Shown: piece by piece, positions 38,410 to 47,739 of the stretch
How positions within the stretch are numbered: the stretch's first letter is position 1
How the letters are laid out: each line of letters opens with the position of its first letter
From: Thermoplasmata archaeon
GTDB lineage: Archaea; Thermoplasmatota; Thermoplasmata; Methanomassiliicoccales; Methanomethylophilaceae
Direction of reading: 5' to 3'
Length of the DNA stretch: 64,000 nt
NCBI GenBank assembly: GCA_015063135.1
Contig: SUTA01000009.1
Coordinates: 1-64,000 of the forward strand
The notes under the pieces: model-generated
Told to the model about the DNA's origin: nothing
What the model saw: the letters and a program-made list of their open reading frames with translations, nothing else
Databases searched by the model: none
Made by a program: the position numbers and the translations under genes

Positions 38410-39210
38410 TCGGGAGTACTTCGCCCTGCGCTTGGGGTCGTCCTTGAACCTGGAGTAATCCTTCCCGTCGACCATCAGGTCAGCCCTCCTGCCCAGGTCT
38501 ATCCCGTCCAGGAGATAGATGCGGGCATCGTCCAGGTCGAGCCATCCGCTGTTCAGGATCGGCCCCAGGAGGTCCTCGTCTATGACGTTGACGGGGGACC
38601 CTCCCAGCATCCTGTTGAACGCTGGAACCACCAGGAACGATTCCGGGAGCCTGGCGTATCTGTCGGAGCTCCCGACGCTGAACCTGCCGCGGAACCAGCA
38701 CGGCTCCGTGGTGCGGCGCCCGACGCCGTCCTTGAACATGACGGCGGGATGGTTGTGGGCCATCACGAGGGTCCCACAGGCCATGACCTCGTCCGACGGC
38801 CACGTATGGCCGTGGACGAATCCCACGCCGTCCCTCACCAGCCCCGTCGCGGGCCTTATCCTGACCCTCCCGGGCAGAAACTCCTCTATCTGGGTATCGT
38901 GGTTCCCGCGGACCACGGAGACCTCCGTGAAGCGCTCCAGGAGCGCTTCGAAGAAGTCCGGGATCTCCGCGAACTCCTGCTTAGTGGAACCAGGGACGGA
39001 GTCCTTCACGTCCCCTATGACGATCAGCTTGTCTATGTCCTCGTCTGCGGACGAGATTATTGAATCCAGCATGTCGCTGGTGCGCGAGACCAGGTGGAAG
39101 CCCTTGGCCCTCAGATGCGATTCTACGCCTATGTGCAGGTCACCTATGACCAGGCTCCTGCCGGCCCTGAGGGCCGGTACGCCGTGGACGGGCTGCAGGT
39201 CCATGCTCAC
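38410..39210 (-). CDS. Metallophosphoesterase (archaeal MJ0037-like)
   Basis: A 266-residue calcineurin-like phosphoesterase: VIGDLHIGVE (first metal motif), LIVIGDVKDS, VVRGNHDTQIEEF, FVHGHTWP and LVMAHNHPAV give the binuclear metal ligands. The family often neighbours DNA repair helicase genes in archaea; the substrate is unknown. It ends RRAKYS then CGA (38410-38412). It overlaps the nnr stop by four bases (ATGA) at its start. Confidence 0.82.
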
Positions 39211-40571
39211 CTCAGGCCGTCCCTCAGGACGTGCGGGATCTCCTCGATGACGTCCGATGCGATCAGGCCGTAGGACTTGTCGGCGAAGGCCCTATCCCCC
39301 GCAGAGCCGCAGATGTACGCCGCCAGGCACGCCGCATCGAACTGGCACATGCCCTTGGAGAGCAGGGCCGCGGCGCATCCTGCGAGGACGTCGCCGGTCC
39401 CGCCGCAGGTCATGCCGGCATTGCCGGTGCGGTTGACCCTGGTACGGGAGCCGTCTGATATCCTGTCCTCCTTCCCCTTGAGAAGGACCGCGCCGTAGCG
39501 CCCGGCGACGGCCTCCAAGGGGCCCTCGAGGGCCTTGAACTCGCCCGCGTGGGGCGTCAGAATGGCATTCGGAAGCTCCATGGATGCCGCGACCGCTATG
39601 GCGTCCGCATCGATCACCATAGGCTTCCTGCATCTGGAGATGAACTGCCTGACGGCCTCCAGGGTATCGACGGCCGAACCCAGGCCGGGACCGACGAGCA
39701 CCGCGTCGTACCTCTCCGAGAGCTCCAGGAGCATGTCCACGGATTCAGCGGTGAGGCGGGTACCCGGGAGCATCGTCCCCGTGATCTCGGGGCAGGCGGA
39801 CGCCGCTATGGAGAAAGCGCTCTGAGGGCAGCAGAGGTGGACCAGGTCCGCCCCTGCGCGCATGGCCGCCCTGCAGGCCAGCGCCGGAGCGCCGAAGTAC
39901 GGCCCTCCGCAGATGGCCAGCAGCCTGCCGTTGGCGCCCTTGTGGCTGCCGCTGTCGGGCACGGGGTACCTGAGCATGTCGCCCGGACCGACGGCCCTCC
40001 AGGCATCCTCCGGGATGCCTATGCCGGCGACGATGACCCTGTAGGGAGCGCCCTCCATGCCCTCCTTCCTGTCGTGGAACGTCACGACCTCCCCGGGCTC
40101 TATGGCCGCGGTTGTGCCGAACCCCGAGGGCACGTCGAGCGACACGATCGGCTTCCCGCAGGAGTTAGCATCATTGATGAACGTGAGGTACGGGTCCTTG
40201 ACCTCGCCCGAGATCCCGGTTCCGAGGGCGCAGTCGACGATCACATCGCCTCTGGAGAGGACCTCTTTGGAGTATTGGACAATATCGCACTCCAGAACTG
40301 AATAATAATCGCGGGCCGCGTCGGTCCTGATGTTGGATGCTTTCTTCAGAAGGGCCACGGTGCACCTGGACGGGTCCAGCTTTAGGGCCGCGGCGAATCC
40401 ATCGCCGCCGTTGTTGCCGGTTCCGCACACGAAAACGTAGGACTTCCCGGGATAATTCTCCTCCAGGAACGCCGCGACGGCGGCGCCTGCATTGCCCATG
40501 AGCTCCTTCACGGAGACCCCGAGGGCCTCGGAATTGGCGTCCAGGACCCTGGATTCCAGGGGCGTGATCAT
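39207..40571 (-). CDS. nnr: Bifunctional NAD(P)H-hydrate epimerase/dehydratase
   Basis: Repairs hydrated NAD(P)H. A 454-residue fusion: N-terminal YjeF_N epimerase (FVCGTGNNGGDGFAAAL; IVDCALGTGISGEV; LDVPSGFGTT) and C-terminal YjeF_C dehydratase (ANGRLLAICGGPYFGAP; VGPGLGS; ILTPHAGEF; NAGMTCGGTGDVLAGC). Both active sites look complete. It follows SRP19 by four bases on the same strand. It ends in TGA. Confidence 0.93.
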   Translation of the reverse strand: MITPLESRVLDANSEALGVSVKELMGNAGAAVAAFLEENYPGKSYVFVCGTGNNGGDGFAAALKLDPSRCTVALLKKASNIRTDAARDYYSVLECDIVQYSKEVLSRGDVIVDCALGTGISGEVKDPYLTFINDANSCGKPIVSLDVPSGFGTTAAIEPGEVVTFHDRKEGMEGAPYRVIVAGIGIPEDAWRAVGPGDMLRYPVPDSGSHKGANGRLLAICGGPYFGAPALACRAAMRAGADLVHLCCPQSAFSIAASACPEITGTMLPGTRLTAESVDMLLELSERYDAVLVGPGLGSAVDTLEAVRQFISRCRKPMVIDADAIAVAASMELPNAILTPHAGEFKALEGPLEAVAGRYGAVLLKGKEDRISDGSRTRVNRTGNAGMTCGGTGDVLAGCAAALLSKGMCQFDAACLAAYICGSAGDRAFADKSYGLIASDVIEEIPHVLRDGLR

Positions 40572-40575
40572 GCTA

Positions 40576-40872
40576 TCACTTCTTGGAGTTCTCGACCAGG
40601 ATCTTGCCGATCTCCCTGAGGAGCTCGGTCTTCTGGAGCTTGCCCCTCTCGACGCGGACACATCCGTGGCGGGCGCGGTGGGTCTTGGGATAGGACATGT
40701 TCTCCAGGACCTCGTACTCCAGGTCGAGGATCGTGGCGCCCTTAGCTATGATATCCAGGTCGGGGTCCTTCACGCAGAGCTCCTTGGAGAGCCTCCTGCC
40801 TTCGGCCCTCGTGCGGCCGCTGTCGAAATACTCGGGCCACAGGGTTATCGCTACATCCGGGTCGTATGCCAT
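40576..40872 (-). CDS. srp19: Signal recognition particle subunit SRP19
   Basis: A 98-residue RNA-binding protein that assembles the archaeal SRP. ALIT-type start AITLWPEYFDSGRTRAEGRR, then LEYEVLENMSYPKTHRARHGCVRV, matches archaeal SRP19. MAYDPDV at 40872 is taken as the start. It ends in TGA. Confidence 0.92.
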   Translation of the reverse strand: MAYDPDVAITLWPEYFDSGRTRAEGRRLSKELCVKDPDLDIIAKGATILDLEYEVLENMSYPKTHRARHGCVRVERGKLQKTELLREIGKILVENSKK

Positions 40873-40922
40873 GTTACCACCTAAAGGAGAGGTCATTATA
40901 ATAATTTAGTAGAAGGGGAAAG

Positions 40923-40936
40923 GCCCCCGGAGGGGC
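40923..40936 (-). terminator. Small GC hairpin downstream of S8e
   Basis: GCCCC and GGGGC pair around a TCCG loop between the S8e stop (40963) and the SRP19 start region. It could end the S8e transcript. Confidence 0.4.
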
Positions 40937-40962
40937 TATAGAAGTGGTTTGTGTCAATGTGA

Positions 40963-41343
40963 TTACTCGAGCAGGACTGCATTGATCGCCCCGTCCTGGC
41001 CGGGCCTGGACGTGACGATGGCGTCGCCGATCTCGGTGGAGATGGTCGCGCCCTTGTTCATGATGTTACGCTGAACGTAGTTAGGGTCAGCGGGGTTCGT
41101 CTTGACGGTGAGGATCTTGACCTTCTTCACGGTGTTGGTCTTCTTGTCGACGACGTTTGCGTACTCTGCGCTGAGCATACCAACCTTGACACTGCCGCCG
41201 CGTCCGCGATACTGCTTGAGGGACTGCTCGCCGATCTTGGTGAACTGCTTCTCTCTGCCGATCTCGAACTTGCGCTTGCCCTGTGCGGAGACGAGCCTGC
41301 CTCCGGTGGACTTCCTGTTGGATTCACCCTGCCAAAGTGCCAT
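40963..41343 (-). CDS. rps8e: Small ribosomal subunit protein eS8 (S8e)
   Basis: A 126-residue ribosomal protein: MALWQGESNRKSTGGRLVSA at the N-terminus, the glycine-rich QYRGRGGSVKVG and VQRNIMNKGATISTEIGDA at the C-terminus. Complete length. It ends in TAA. The start at 41343 is preferred to 41352. Confidence 0.95.
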   Translation of the reverse strand: MALWQGESNRKSTGGRLVSAQGKRKFEIGREKQFTKIGEQSLKQYRGRGGSVKVGMLSAEYANVVDKKTNTVKKVKILTVKTNPADPNYVQRNIMNKGATISTEIGDAIVTSRPGQDGAINAVLLE

Positions 41344-41434
41344 TGTAATCAACCCTCGAATTATGGTTCCCTATATAAGCATTAGCCCTGTCCACCCTTA
41401 ATATAAGGGGGTAATGAAGGGGTTTTCGGCCGAT

Positions 41435-42079
41435 TCGGCTCCTTCCGGGGCCGATGAGCCGCACGTCGACCTTGCCGTCGACGATGTCGATGACCGCGGC
41501 ATAGCCGCTCATGGCGGGGCCGGGGTTCACGAACGTGGTGCCGCCGTAGGTCTTGACGCCGATGGCCTCGTGGATGTGCCCGGACATCGCGAGGATGGGG
41601 TGGTACTCGTCCACGATCCTCTTGACGGCGGGGCTCCCGACGCTCTGGCCGGACGGGATCTGGTCCAGGATGCCGTAGGACGGGACGTGGGTCATGAGGA
41701 CCATGCCCTCCTTGGCGTTCGCCTTCAGGCCGTCGTAGAGCTCGTCCTCGGTGAGCTCGAAGGGGGAGTTGAATATGGTTATGTTGGATCCCCCGATGCC
41801 GCAGAAGCGGTAGCCGCCGATGTCGGCGCCCTTGCCGTGCATGTCCACGCACACCCCGGAGACCTTCTGGGGCATGTCGCGGGCATCGCAGTTCCCTGGC
41901 AGGCAGTACACCTTGGCCTTGATGCCGGAGATGATCTCCGCTGCCTCCTCCCCGGTGCCCATGTCGGTGACGTCGCCGAGGCATACGACGAACTCGGCGC
42001 CGCTCTTGGCGATCTCCGCGTTGATCCACTCGATAGCGGACTTCTTCTGGTGCAGATCCGTGAAGACAAGGAATCTCAT
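41435..42079 (-). CDS. Metallophosphoesterase (YfcE/MJ0936-like)
   Basis: A 214-residue phosphoesterase with MRFLVFTDLHQKKSAI (first aspartate and histidine), VVCLGDVTDM, CLPGNCDA in place of the usual GNHD, MLTHVP and MSGHIHEA. The asparagine-cysteine-aspartate variation is typical for one archaeal subgroup. The substrate is unknown. It ends RLIGPGRS then CGA (41435-41437). The standard-code frame would run 36 more residues through the S8e promoter and into S8e. Confidence 0.82.
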
Positions 42080-42113
42080 AGAGCGCGAATCTGCTACCGC
42101 AGTATATAAATGG

Positions 42114-42602
42114 TCATGCTTCCGGAGGCTCTTCGAGCCTCTTGCAGGCCAGATTCGTGATGTATCCGACCCCGAACATGATGCAAGCGCCCACGGCCAC
42201 CGGCATCAGCAGGAAATCCCAGGCGGGGGCCGCCAGGGTGACCGTTATGAGGGCGGTGGCGCCGCCCGGCGGGTGCACTATGTCCAGGATGACCATCAGG
42301 AAGATCGATATGGCGACCGCCGCGGCGGCGGTGTACCAGAAGCTGCCTACCAGAATAGCCAGCGAGAGGCCGACGATTCCGGAGACGATGTGCCCTCCGA
42401 TGACGTTCTGCACCCTGGCGGCGGGGCTTTTGGGCATGGCGAAGATGATGACCGCGGAGGCTCCGAAGGACGCCATGAACAGGGGCTCCCCGCACTCGAA
42501 GGCGATGTAGCAGATGATGGCTATCGCGACGGCGGAGCCGACGACGCGCACCAACTGGGGCTTCGTCATCCTCTTCCCGAGCGTCTCCTTCCAATCCGCC
42601 AT
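42114..42602 (-). CDS. HPP family membrane protein
   Basis: A 162-residue integral membrane protein with four to five helices. FMASFGASAVIIFAMPKSPAARVQNVIGGH and ILDIVHPPGGATALI contain the HPP motif that names the family (nitrite transport has been proposed for relatives). It stands between tRNA-Val and a divergently placed phosphoesterase. It ends in TGA. Confidence 0.85.
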   Translation of the reverse strand: MADWKETLGKRMTKPQLVRVVGSAVAIAIICYIAFECGEPLFMASFGASAVIIFAMPKSPAARVQNVIGGHIVSGIVGLSLAILVGSFWYTAAAAVAISIFLMVILDIVHPPGGATALITVTLAAPAWDFLLMPVAVGACIMFGVGYITNLACKRLEEPPEA

Positions 42603-42624
42603 GGTACCATCATAAGGATATGGG

Positions 42625-42700
42625 TGGTGGACCCGGCCGGGATTGAACCGGCGACCTTCGCCTTGTAAGGGCGACGTCATAACCACTAGACCACGGGTCC
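42625..42700 (-). tRNA. tRNA-Val (TAC)
   Basis: Acceptor GGACCCG/CGGGTCC, anticodon stem TCGCC/GGCGA with loop CTTACAA (anticodon TAC), T-arm GCCGG/CCGGC with TTCAATC, discriminator A and encoded CCA. Total 76 bases, no intron. Confidence 0.93.
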
Positions 42701-42773
42701 GCTGGGGCGAATAACGGCGGTTCGGTATTAAAGGGTAGGGGTATGGCTTATATCCCCACGGGCATGGCGGTGC

Positions 42774-43286
42774 ATGCTCACTTGCGCAGACGAGCCGGAG
42801 GTGACCGGGGAGGTCTGGAACCTCTACATGGGGTCGTTCACCGACCCGGAGAGGATACCCAGGGCCAACCTCGACAGGGCCCTCTCGGCCGGGGGGTTCC
42901 TGCACGTTTTCCGCGACGAGGGCGAATTCATAGGCTTCGCGTACGGCTTCTCCAACTCGGGGATCGCGTTCCTGGTGTACCTCGCCACGGTGCCCGAGGT
43001 CCGCGGCAGGGGGTACGGGAAGGAGATACTGGCACTCCTGCGCTCCATGCACCCGGACGAGAGGATCTTCCTCGTGACGGAGATGTGCGACGAGTCCGCG
43101 GACGACTATGGGATGAGAGTCCGCAGGCAGGACTACTACCTCAGGAACGGCTGCTCCCGCACCGGCTGCACCGTGGTCACCGACGGGGTGGTGATGGACA
43201 CGATGGCCGTCCAGGGGGAGCTCTCGGTCGATGAGATGTCCGAAGCCGTCAGGTACTACGAGGACGTCCACAACGGCAGGCTGCGA
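42774..43286 (+). CDS. GNAT family N-acetyltransferase
   Basis: A 170-residue acetyltransferase: FIGFAYGFSNSGIAFLVYLATVPEVRGRGYGKEIL contains the acetyl-CoA binding (V/A)xxxxRGxGYG motif. Acceptor unknown. It ends DVHNGRL at CGA (43284-43286); the standard frame to TGA at 43355 would cover the promoter of the Fic gene. Internal arginines use AGG, CGC, AGA only. Confidence 0.82.
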
Positions 43287-43323
43287 GCGCTGGCCCATCG
43301 TCATTCCACGAAGTCGGTGGGCA

Positions 43324-43332
43324 CTTTATCTA
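43324..43332 (+). promoter_or_regulatory. TATA box of the Fic gene
   Basis: CTTTATCTA lies about 32-39 bases before the Fic ATG (43363) and lies downstream of the GNAT CGA terminator. Confidence 0.4.
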
Positions 43333-43362
43333 TCGGGGATGCTATACAGTCCTGATCTTCCC

Positions 43363-44319
43363 ATGTGCGGATACGAACCCAAATTCACTGTATCTGCCGA
43401 GTGCATCAACCTCGTCGCAGACATCTCGGCCATGCTGGCCAAGATCGAGCCTAGCTCGATCTCCAGAGACGTCAGGCTGAGGAAGATCAACAGGGTGAAG
43501 TCGATCCAATCCTCCCTCCAGATAGAGGCCAACTCGATGACCGTCGAGCAGGTGACCGCCATAATCGACGGCAAGCGCGTCCTCGGGCCCCCGAGGGAGA
43601 TCCTGGAGGTGCAGAACGCCATCCGCTCGTACGACATGATCCCTGAGCTGGACCCGTTCTCGGTCGAGGACCTCCTGAGGCTCCACGGCGCCATGATGGC
43701 GGGCCTGACCGACCAGGCGGGCATGTTCCGCAGCGTGGGAGTGAACGTGGTGAACTCGGCCACCGGAGAGGTCATACACCACGCTCCGCACCCCGACTTC
43801 GTGCCCAGGTTCATCGGGGAGCTCCTGGAGTGGGCGGCGTCCTCAGAGCACCATCCCCTCATCGTGAGCTGCGTGTTCCACCACGAATTCGAGTTCATAC
43901 ACCCGTTCACCGACGGCAACGGCCGCACAGGGAGGCTCTGGCAGACGCTGATGCTCACGAGATGGAACCCGGTCTTCGAATGGATCCCCGTGGAATCCGC
44001 AGTCAGGGACCGCAGGTACGACTACTACAGGGCGATAAGGGAGGCGACGGATGCGGATGACACCTGCGTCTTCATCGAGTTCATGCTGAGGGCCATCCGG
44101 GATGCCCTTGATGAGATGGCCAAAGCCCGCGGGGGGACGGAAGAAGCGGTTCTGGGCTTGATCGCGTCCGGATCCTACTCGAATGCGAGGGATGCGGCAG
44201 AGAGGCTTGGGGTGTCTGTGAAGACCGTGGAACGCTCCATTTCAGTACTCAAGGAGCAAGGCAGGATCGTCAGAGAAGGCTCGGACAAGAAAGGATCGTG
44301 GGTCATCGCCAAGGAGCGA
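43363..44319 (+). CDS. Fic family protein with C-terminal winged helix
   Basis: Probable AMP-transferase, 318 residues. The active motif HPFTDGNGRTGR (about residue 186) is intact. An N-terminal SSLQIEANSMT resembles the autoinhibitory SSxIEGN helix, with Ala for Gly. The C-terminus is a winged helix (ARDAAERLGVSVKTVERSISVLKEQGRI). Such proteins may act on a partner or as regulators. The frame reaches CGA at 44317-44319 after WVIAKE. If CGA were read, a tail of three CPCK repeats would follow to TGA at 44391; this is the 12-base tandem repeat described separately. Confidence 0.85.
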
Positions 44320-44360
44320 TGTCCGTGTAAATGTCCGTGTAAATGTCCGTGTAAATGTCC
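44319..44360 (+). repeat. 12-base tandem repeat downstream of the Fic stop
   Basis: The unit ATGTCCGTGTAA occurs at 44319-44330, 44331-44342 and 44343-44354, with half a copy to 44360. In the Fic frame it would encode repeated Cys-Pro-Cys-Lys. It sits directly after the CGA codon and before the next gene's ATG at 44432. Confidence 0.85.
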
Positions 44361-44431
44361 AGCCATCGCTTGGAACGCCCGCATCGACTGACCCCGCACT
44401 ATAAGAATGGGCATAGACCTATACCTTTGTC

Positions 44432-45580
44432 ATGGACAGGAAGGTCAAGGGCATAGCGATATCGGCAGTCGCAGCTTTGATCCTGATAGCGGCGATCCTC
44501 GCCCTCATCCCCCGCGGTTCCGATGAGCCCACCGTCATAAAGGCCCAAGTCACCGGGTTGGATGCCTTCGATAACTTTGTCCTGGACGTCACGGAGGAGC
44601 AGCTCCACGGCATAGGGGCGGATGTGGGCCACGAGATGTACCTGGACGTCAACGGAGAGCGCATCATAGCGATACATTCCCATAACTGGAGCGGGGTGCC
44701 GCATGCCGCAGTCTTCCTCAACCACAGCCAATCCACGAACGAAATATCCCTCGGGATGTACAACGCACATCCATGAGGAGATCCAGCTCCATACCGGGGA
44801 CGAGGTGGGCATCTCCTACAAGGGGCCCAACAAGTACTACGATTCCCTCGACAAGTACCTGAGGCCTTTCTCAGGCAATGCCGACGACTATGACGACGAG
44901 GAGACTTTCGCCAACTTCCGCATGCTCACCGGAGGCTCCCTCAGGGACGATCTGATAACCGCTCGGCGTCCCCGTGGACGACCAAGGACGAGCGCGTGTT
45001 CTCCGTCAACAGGCTATGCGGCGAGGCGGGGATCGAATCCATGCTCATACTCGACATCGGCCAGGAGGACCTTGCAGAGGCGGCCCTCCCGTACAAGGAC
45101 CTCTACTGCTACGGGCTGCTCGAATCCGGACGCGTCCAGGCCAGCAAGCTCCATCCCGCCGTGCTCAACGACACCGAGGACATCGGGGAGTTCTTCGAGA
45201 TGCTGAATAAAGCCGAGGGCAAGGTGGACATCGCATGCAAGTACGGGAAGGACCGCACTGGCACCTACTGCGCGATGCTGCAGGCCCTCGCAGGGGCCTC
45301 GTACCAGGAGATCTGCGACGAGTTCATGAGGTCCATGACCAACTATTACGGCATCGAGAAGGGGACCGCCGAGTACAAGGCGGTGGAGAGCATATACATC
45401 TGCCCGCTGCTGTACTCGATCCAGCACCCCGAGATCATAGGCAATTACCACAAGGTCGACTGGGACAGCATCGAGTACAAGCCGTTCGATCCGCACGATG
45501 CGGTGTACAGCTTCCTCACGTCATACGCGGGCATAGACCCCGGGCTGATCGACGAGGTCATAGAGAAGATCACGGCGCGA
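44432..45580 (+). pseudogene. Membrane-anchored tyrosine phosphatase-like gene with two compensating frame changes
   Basis: It starts with an anchor helix (MDRKVKGIAISAVAALILIA). The frame shifts at about 44766 (a TGA follows at 44774) and returns to the first frame at about 44955. Between them, sensible sequence (EIQLHTGDEVGISYKG, FANFRMLTGGSLRDD) is read one frame over. The final part has RSASPWTTKDERVFSVNRL and the phosphatase loop DIACKYGKDRTGTYC (CX5R), as in Y_phosphatase3 proteins. Total length is a multiple of three, about 382 residues. It ends at CGA (45578-45580, after VIEKITA); the standard code would run to TAG at 45601. Real mutation or two assembly errors. Confidence 0.65.
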
Positions 45581-45647
45581 GGGCGCCTAGCACAGCGATA
45601 GTGGACAGCGATCCCGTCCACCAATGGACAATCTGAGTGAAGATGAA

Positions 45648-45724
45648 TGGTGGACAAGGCGAGATTCGAACTCGCGACCTCTACCTTGCGAAGGTAGCAC
45701 GCTACCGGGCTGCGTCACTTGCCC
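45648..45724 (-). tRNA. tRNA-Ala (CGC)
   Basis: Acceptor GGGCAAG/CTTGTCC includes the G3-U70 wobble pair that identifies alanine tRNA. Anticodon stem CTACC/GGTAG with loop TTCGCAA gives anticodon CGC. T-arm GCGAG/CTCGC, discriminator A, encoded CCA. 77 bases, no intron. Confidence 0.93.
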
Positions 45725-45814
45725 ATGGAAAATCCCGGCACGCCCAGTTAGAGACGACTCAGATAAAAACCTATCTGATATGGAGCGGGCCGCCCATCCT
45801 CGGTCCCTCCGGCC

Positions 45815-46723
45815 TCATTCCGCCACGCACTCGGCGAAGATGTCCCTCAGCCTCTCGTTGGCCTCCCTTATGCGCAGGTCGTTGACGTCCACGTAGCACC
45901 TGAGCGTGGTGGACACGTCCGCGTGGCGCATCATGGCCTTGACCGTCTGGAGGTCGCACTCCGCATCGTAGTAGAGCAAGGTGGCGTACAGCCTCCTGAG
46001 CGAGTGGGTGGTCATCTTGAACCCGCACCTGCTGCCCAGATCGGAGACGACCTTGGACAGCTGGGTCGGGGGCATCTTGTGCAGGCGGCCGCGGTGGTCC
46101 CTCACCTGGATCAGGTAATCGTCCATTGAGACGCCCTGCTTCATGTCCGATGCCCTGTAGGCCGCTATGGCATCGAGCACCGGCTTGTTCAGGTGCACGG
46201 AGGCCACCAGGCCCTCTTCCCCGTGGCCCTTCCCGTGGACCGTGAGCACCTCGCCCGAGATGTCCGCGTTGGTGATGGAGACGATCTCCGCCCTCCTGAG
46301 CCCCAGGAGGCCCCCCAGCAGCAGCACCAGCCTCTCCATCTCGTCGGACGACCTGTAGGCCGCCACGAACTCCTCCTTGGTTATGAAGACGCGGTCGCGC
46401 ACGTCCCTGTTGTACAGGATGTTCGCGTCCTTCACCGGGTCCTTGCCCGTGTGGTACTGTATCATGTTGGCCAGGCTGCGCAGGTAGGCGCGCTTCACCC
46501 CCTCCTTCAGCCTCAGGGCCTCCCAGAGGTAGATGACCTCCCCCTGGCCTATGTACGCCGCCTTGGTGCTGAACCCGGCCGCGTCCAGGGCCGCCAGGCA
46601 CTGGTAAACGTTGTTGCGGTGAGTCATCACCGTATTCGACTTCCTACCGTTCCTGCGGAGCTCGGCGAGCCACTCGTCGGTCTCCGTCAGGAGCGCGTCC
46701 TTGTCCCTGAACGATTGGATCAT
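45815..46723 (-). CDS. Tyrosine recombinase / XerA-like integrase
   Basis: A 302-residue site-specific recombinase. The catalytic residues are visible: Arg in GLLGLRRAEIVSI, HxxR in THSLRRLYATLLY, His in VKAMMRHADVSTTLRCY, and the tyrosine in CYVDVNDLR. It lies next to tRNA-Ala but on its 5' side, and I see no duplicated tRNA 3' end, so no integrated element can be delimited. A chromosomal XerA role is possible. It ends in TGA; about 30 arginines contain no CGA. Confidence 0.82.
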   Translation of the reverse strand: MIQSFRDKDALLTETDEWLAELRRNGRKSNTVMTHRNNVYQCLAALDAAGFSTKAAYIGQGEVIYLWEALRLKEGVKRAYLRSLANMIQYHTGKDPVKDANILYNRDVRDRVFITKEEFVAAYRSSDEMERLVLLLGGLLGLRRAEIVSITNADISGEVLTVHGKGHGEEGLVASVHLNKPVLDAIAAYRASDMKQGVSMDDYLIQVRDHRGRLHKMPPTQLSKVVSDLGSRCGFKMTTHSLRRLYATLLYYDAECDLQTVKAMMRHADVSTTLRCYVDVNDLRIREANERLRDIFAECVAE

Positions 46724-46828
46724 GGGCGCTTCCAGCCCAAACCCACGTTAAAACCCCCCTGACCTACAATTTTCGGGGGCAAGCCTATCCCAACCCATGT
46801 TATATAAGCACAGGGCGATACGGGGCGC

Positions 46829-47455
46829 ATGAAATCCACAATCGTTCTGCTCGGGCCCCCTGGCTCCGGCAAAGGCACCCAGGGAGAAAAGCTGTCCGAC
46901 GAGTTCGGGTACGTCAGGCTCTCCACCGGCGACATGCTCCGCGAGGCCGTGAGGAACGGCACCGAGCTGGGCAAGAAGGCCAAGTCCTACATGGATGCCG
47001 GCGGGCTGGTCCCCAACGACATCATCATCGGCCTCATGAAGGAGAAGATCGCCGCCTGCAACGGCAAGGTCCTCCTGGACGGGTTCCCCCGCACCGTGGA
47101 GCAGGCCGACGCCCTGGCCGAGCAGCTCGATGTCGATCTGGCACTGAACCTGGACGTCGCCGACGAGGAGCTCATCTCCAGGCTCACCAACAGGCGCTCC
47201 TGCCCCGACTGCAACGCCGTGTACCACCTGGTCACCAAGAAGCCCAAGAAGGACGGCGTCTGCGACAAGTGCGGCGCCCAGCTCTACCAGAGGGACGACG
47301 ACAAGGAAGCGACCGTCAAGAACAGGCTGGAGGTCTACCGCAAGAACACCATGCCCCTCATCGACTACTACCAGAAGAAGGGCACCCTCGTGACAATCAT
47401 GGGCGTCGGGTCCATCGACGAGATCTACGAGAAGGTCAGGAAGGCCGTCCAGCGA
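46829..47455 (+). CDS. adk: Adenylate kinase
   Basis: AMP + ATP to 2 ADP; 208 residues. LLGPPGSGKGTQGEKL (P-loop), DGFPRTVEQADAL, and a lid domain with four cysteines (SCPDCNAVY, CDKCGAQL) that binds zinc. The family length is reached at CGA (47453-47455, after VRKAVQ), 8 bases before a perfect 10-base hairpin. The standard code would translate through that hairpin and toward tRNA-Gln (to 47584), which is implausible. Confidence 0.93.
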
Positions 47456-47463
47456 ATTTCCAT

Positions 47464-47485
47464 GCGGGGAGGCCCGCCTCCCCGC
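47464..47485 (+). terminator. Ten-base-pair hairpin after adk
   Basis: GCGGGGAGGC and GCCTCCCCGC form a near-continuous palindrome with a 2-base centre, starting 8 bases after the adk CGA codon. Its placement independently marks the CGA as the gene end. Confidence 0.7.
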
Positions 47486-47582
47486 CCCTTACCTTTGTGC
47501 CAGACGTCCCGATCCATTCCTTCTACGAGATGCTGGCCATACCCCAATCTTTATCTATCTCCACTCTTTCGGGTGATTCAAT

Positions 47583-47655
47583 AGCCTCGTAGTGTAGTGG
47601 TCAATCATTGGGGACTCTGGATCCCCGGACCCAAGTTCGAATCTTGGCGAGGCTA
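47583..47655 (+). tRNA. tRNA-Gln (CTG)
   Basis: Acceptor AGCCTCG/CGAGGCT, anticodon stem GGGGA/TCCCC with loop CTCTGGA (anticodon CTG), T-arm CCAAG/CTTGG with TTCGAAT, discriminator A. CCA is not encoded (CTC follows). A TTTATCTA element at about 47550 is a candidate promoter. Confidence 0.9.
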
Positions 47656-47739
47656 CTCATCCCCCTTCTCCTCGGTGCATCCATCCTCCCAGTCAATACG
47701 CTTATTAGGGCGCGCGCGTATGGACGCCCAGTTGATACC

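Noticed and set aside
45648..46723. Integrated element between tRNA-Ala and the tyrosine recombinase
   Set aside because: The recombinase is on the 5' side of the tRNA, the tRNA is intact, no repeated 3' end is visible and the flanking genes are housekeeping.
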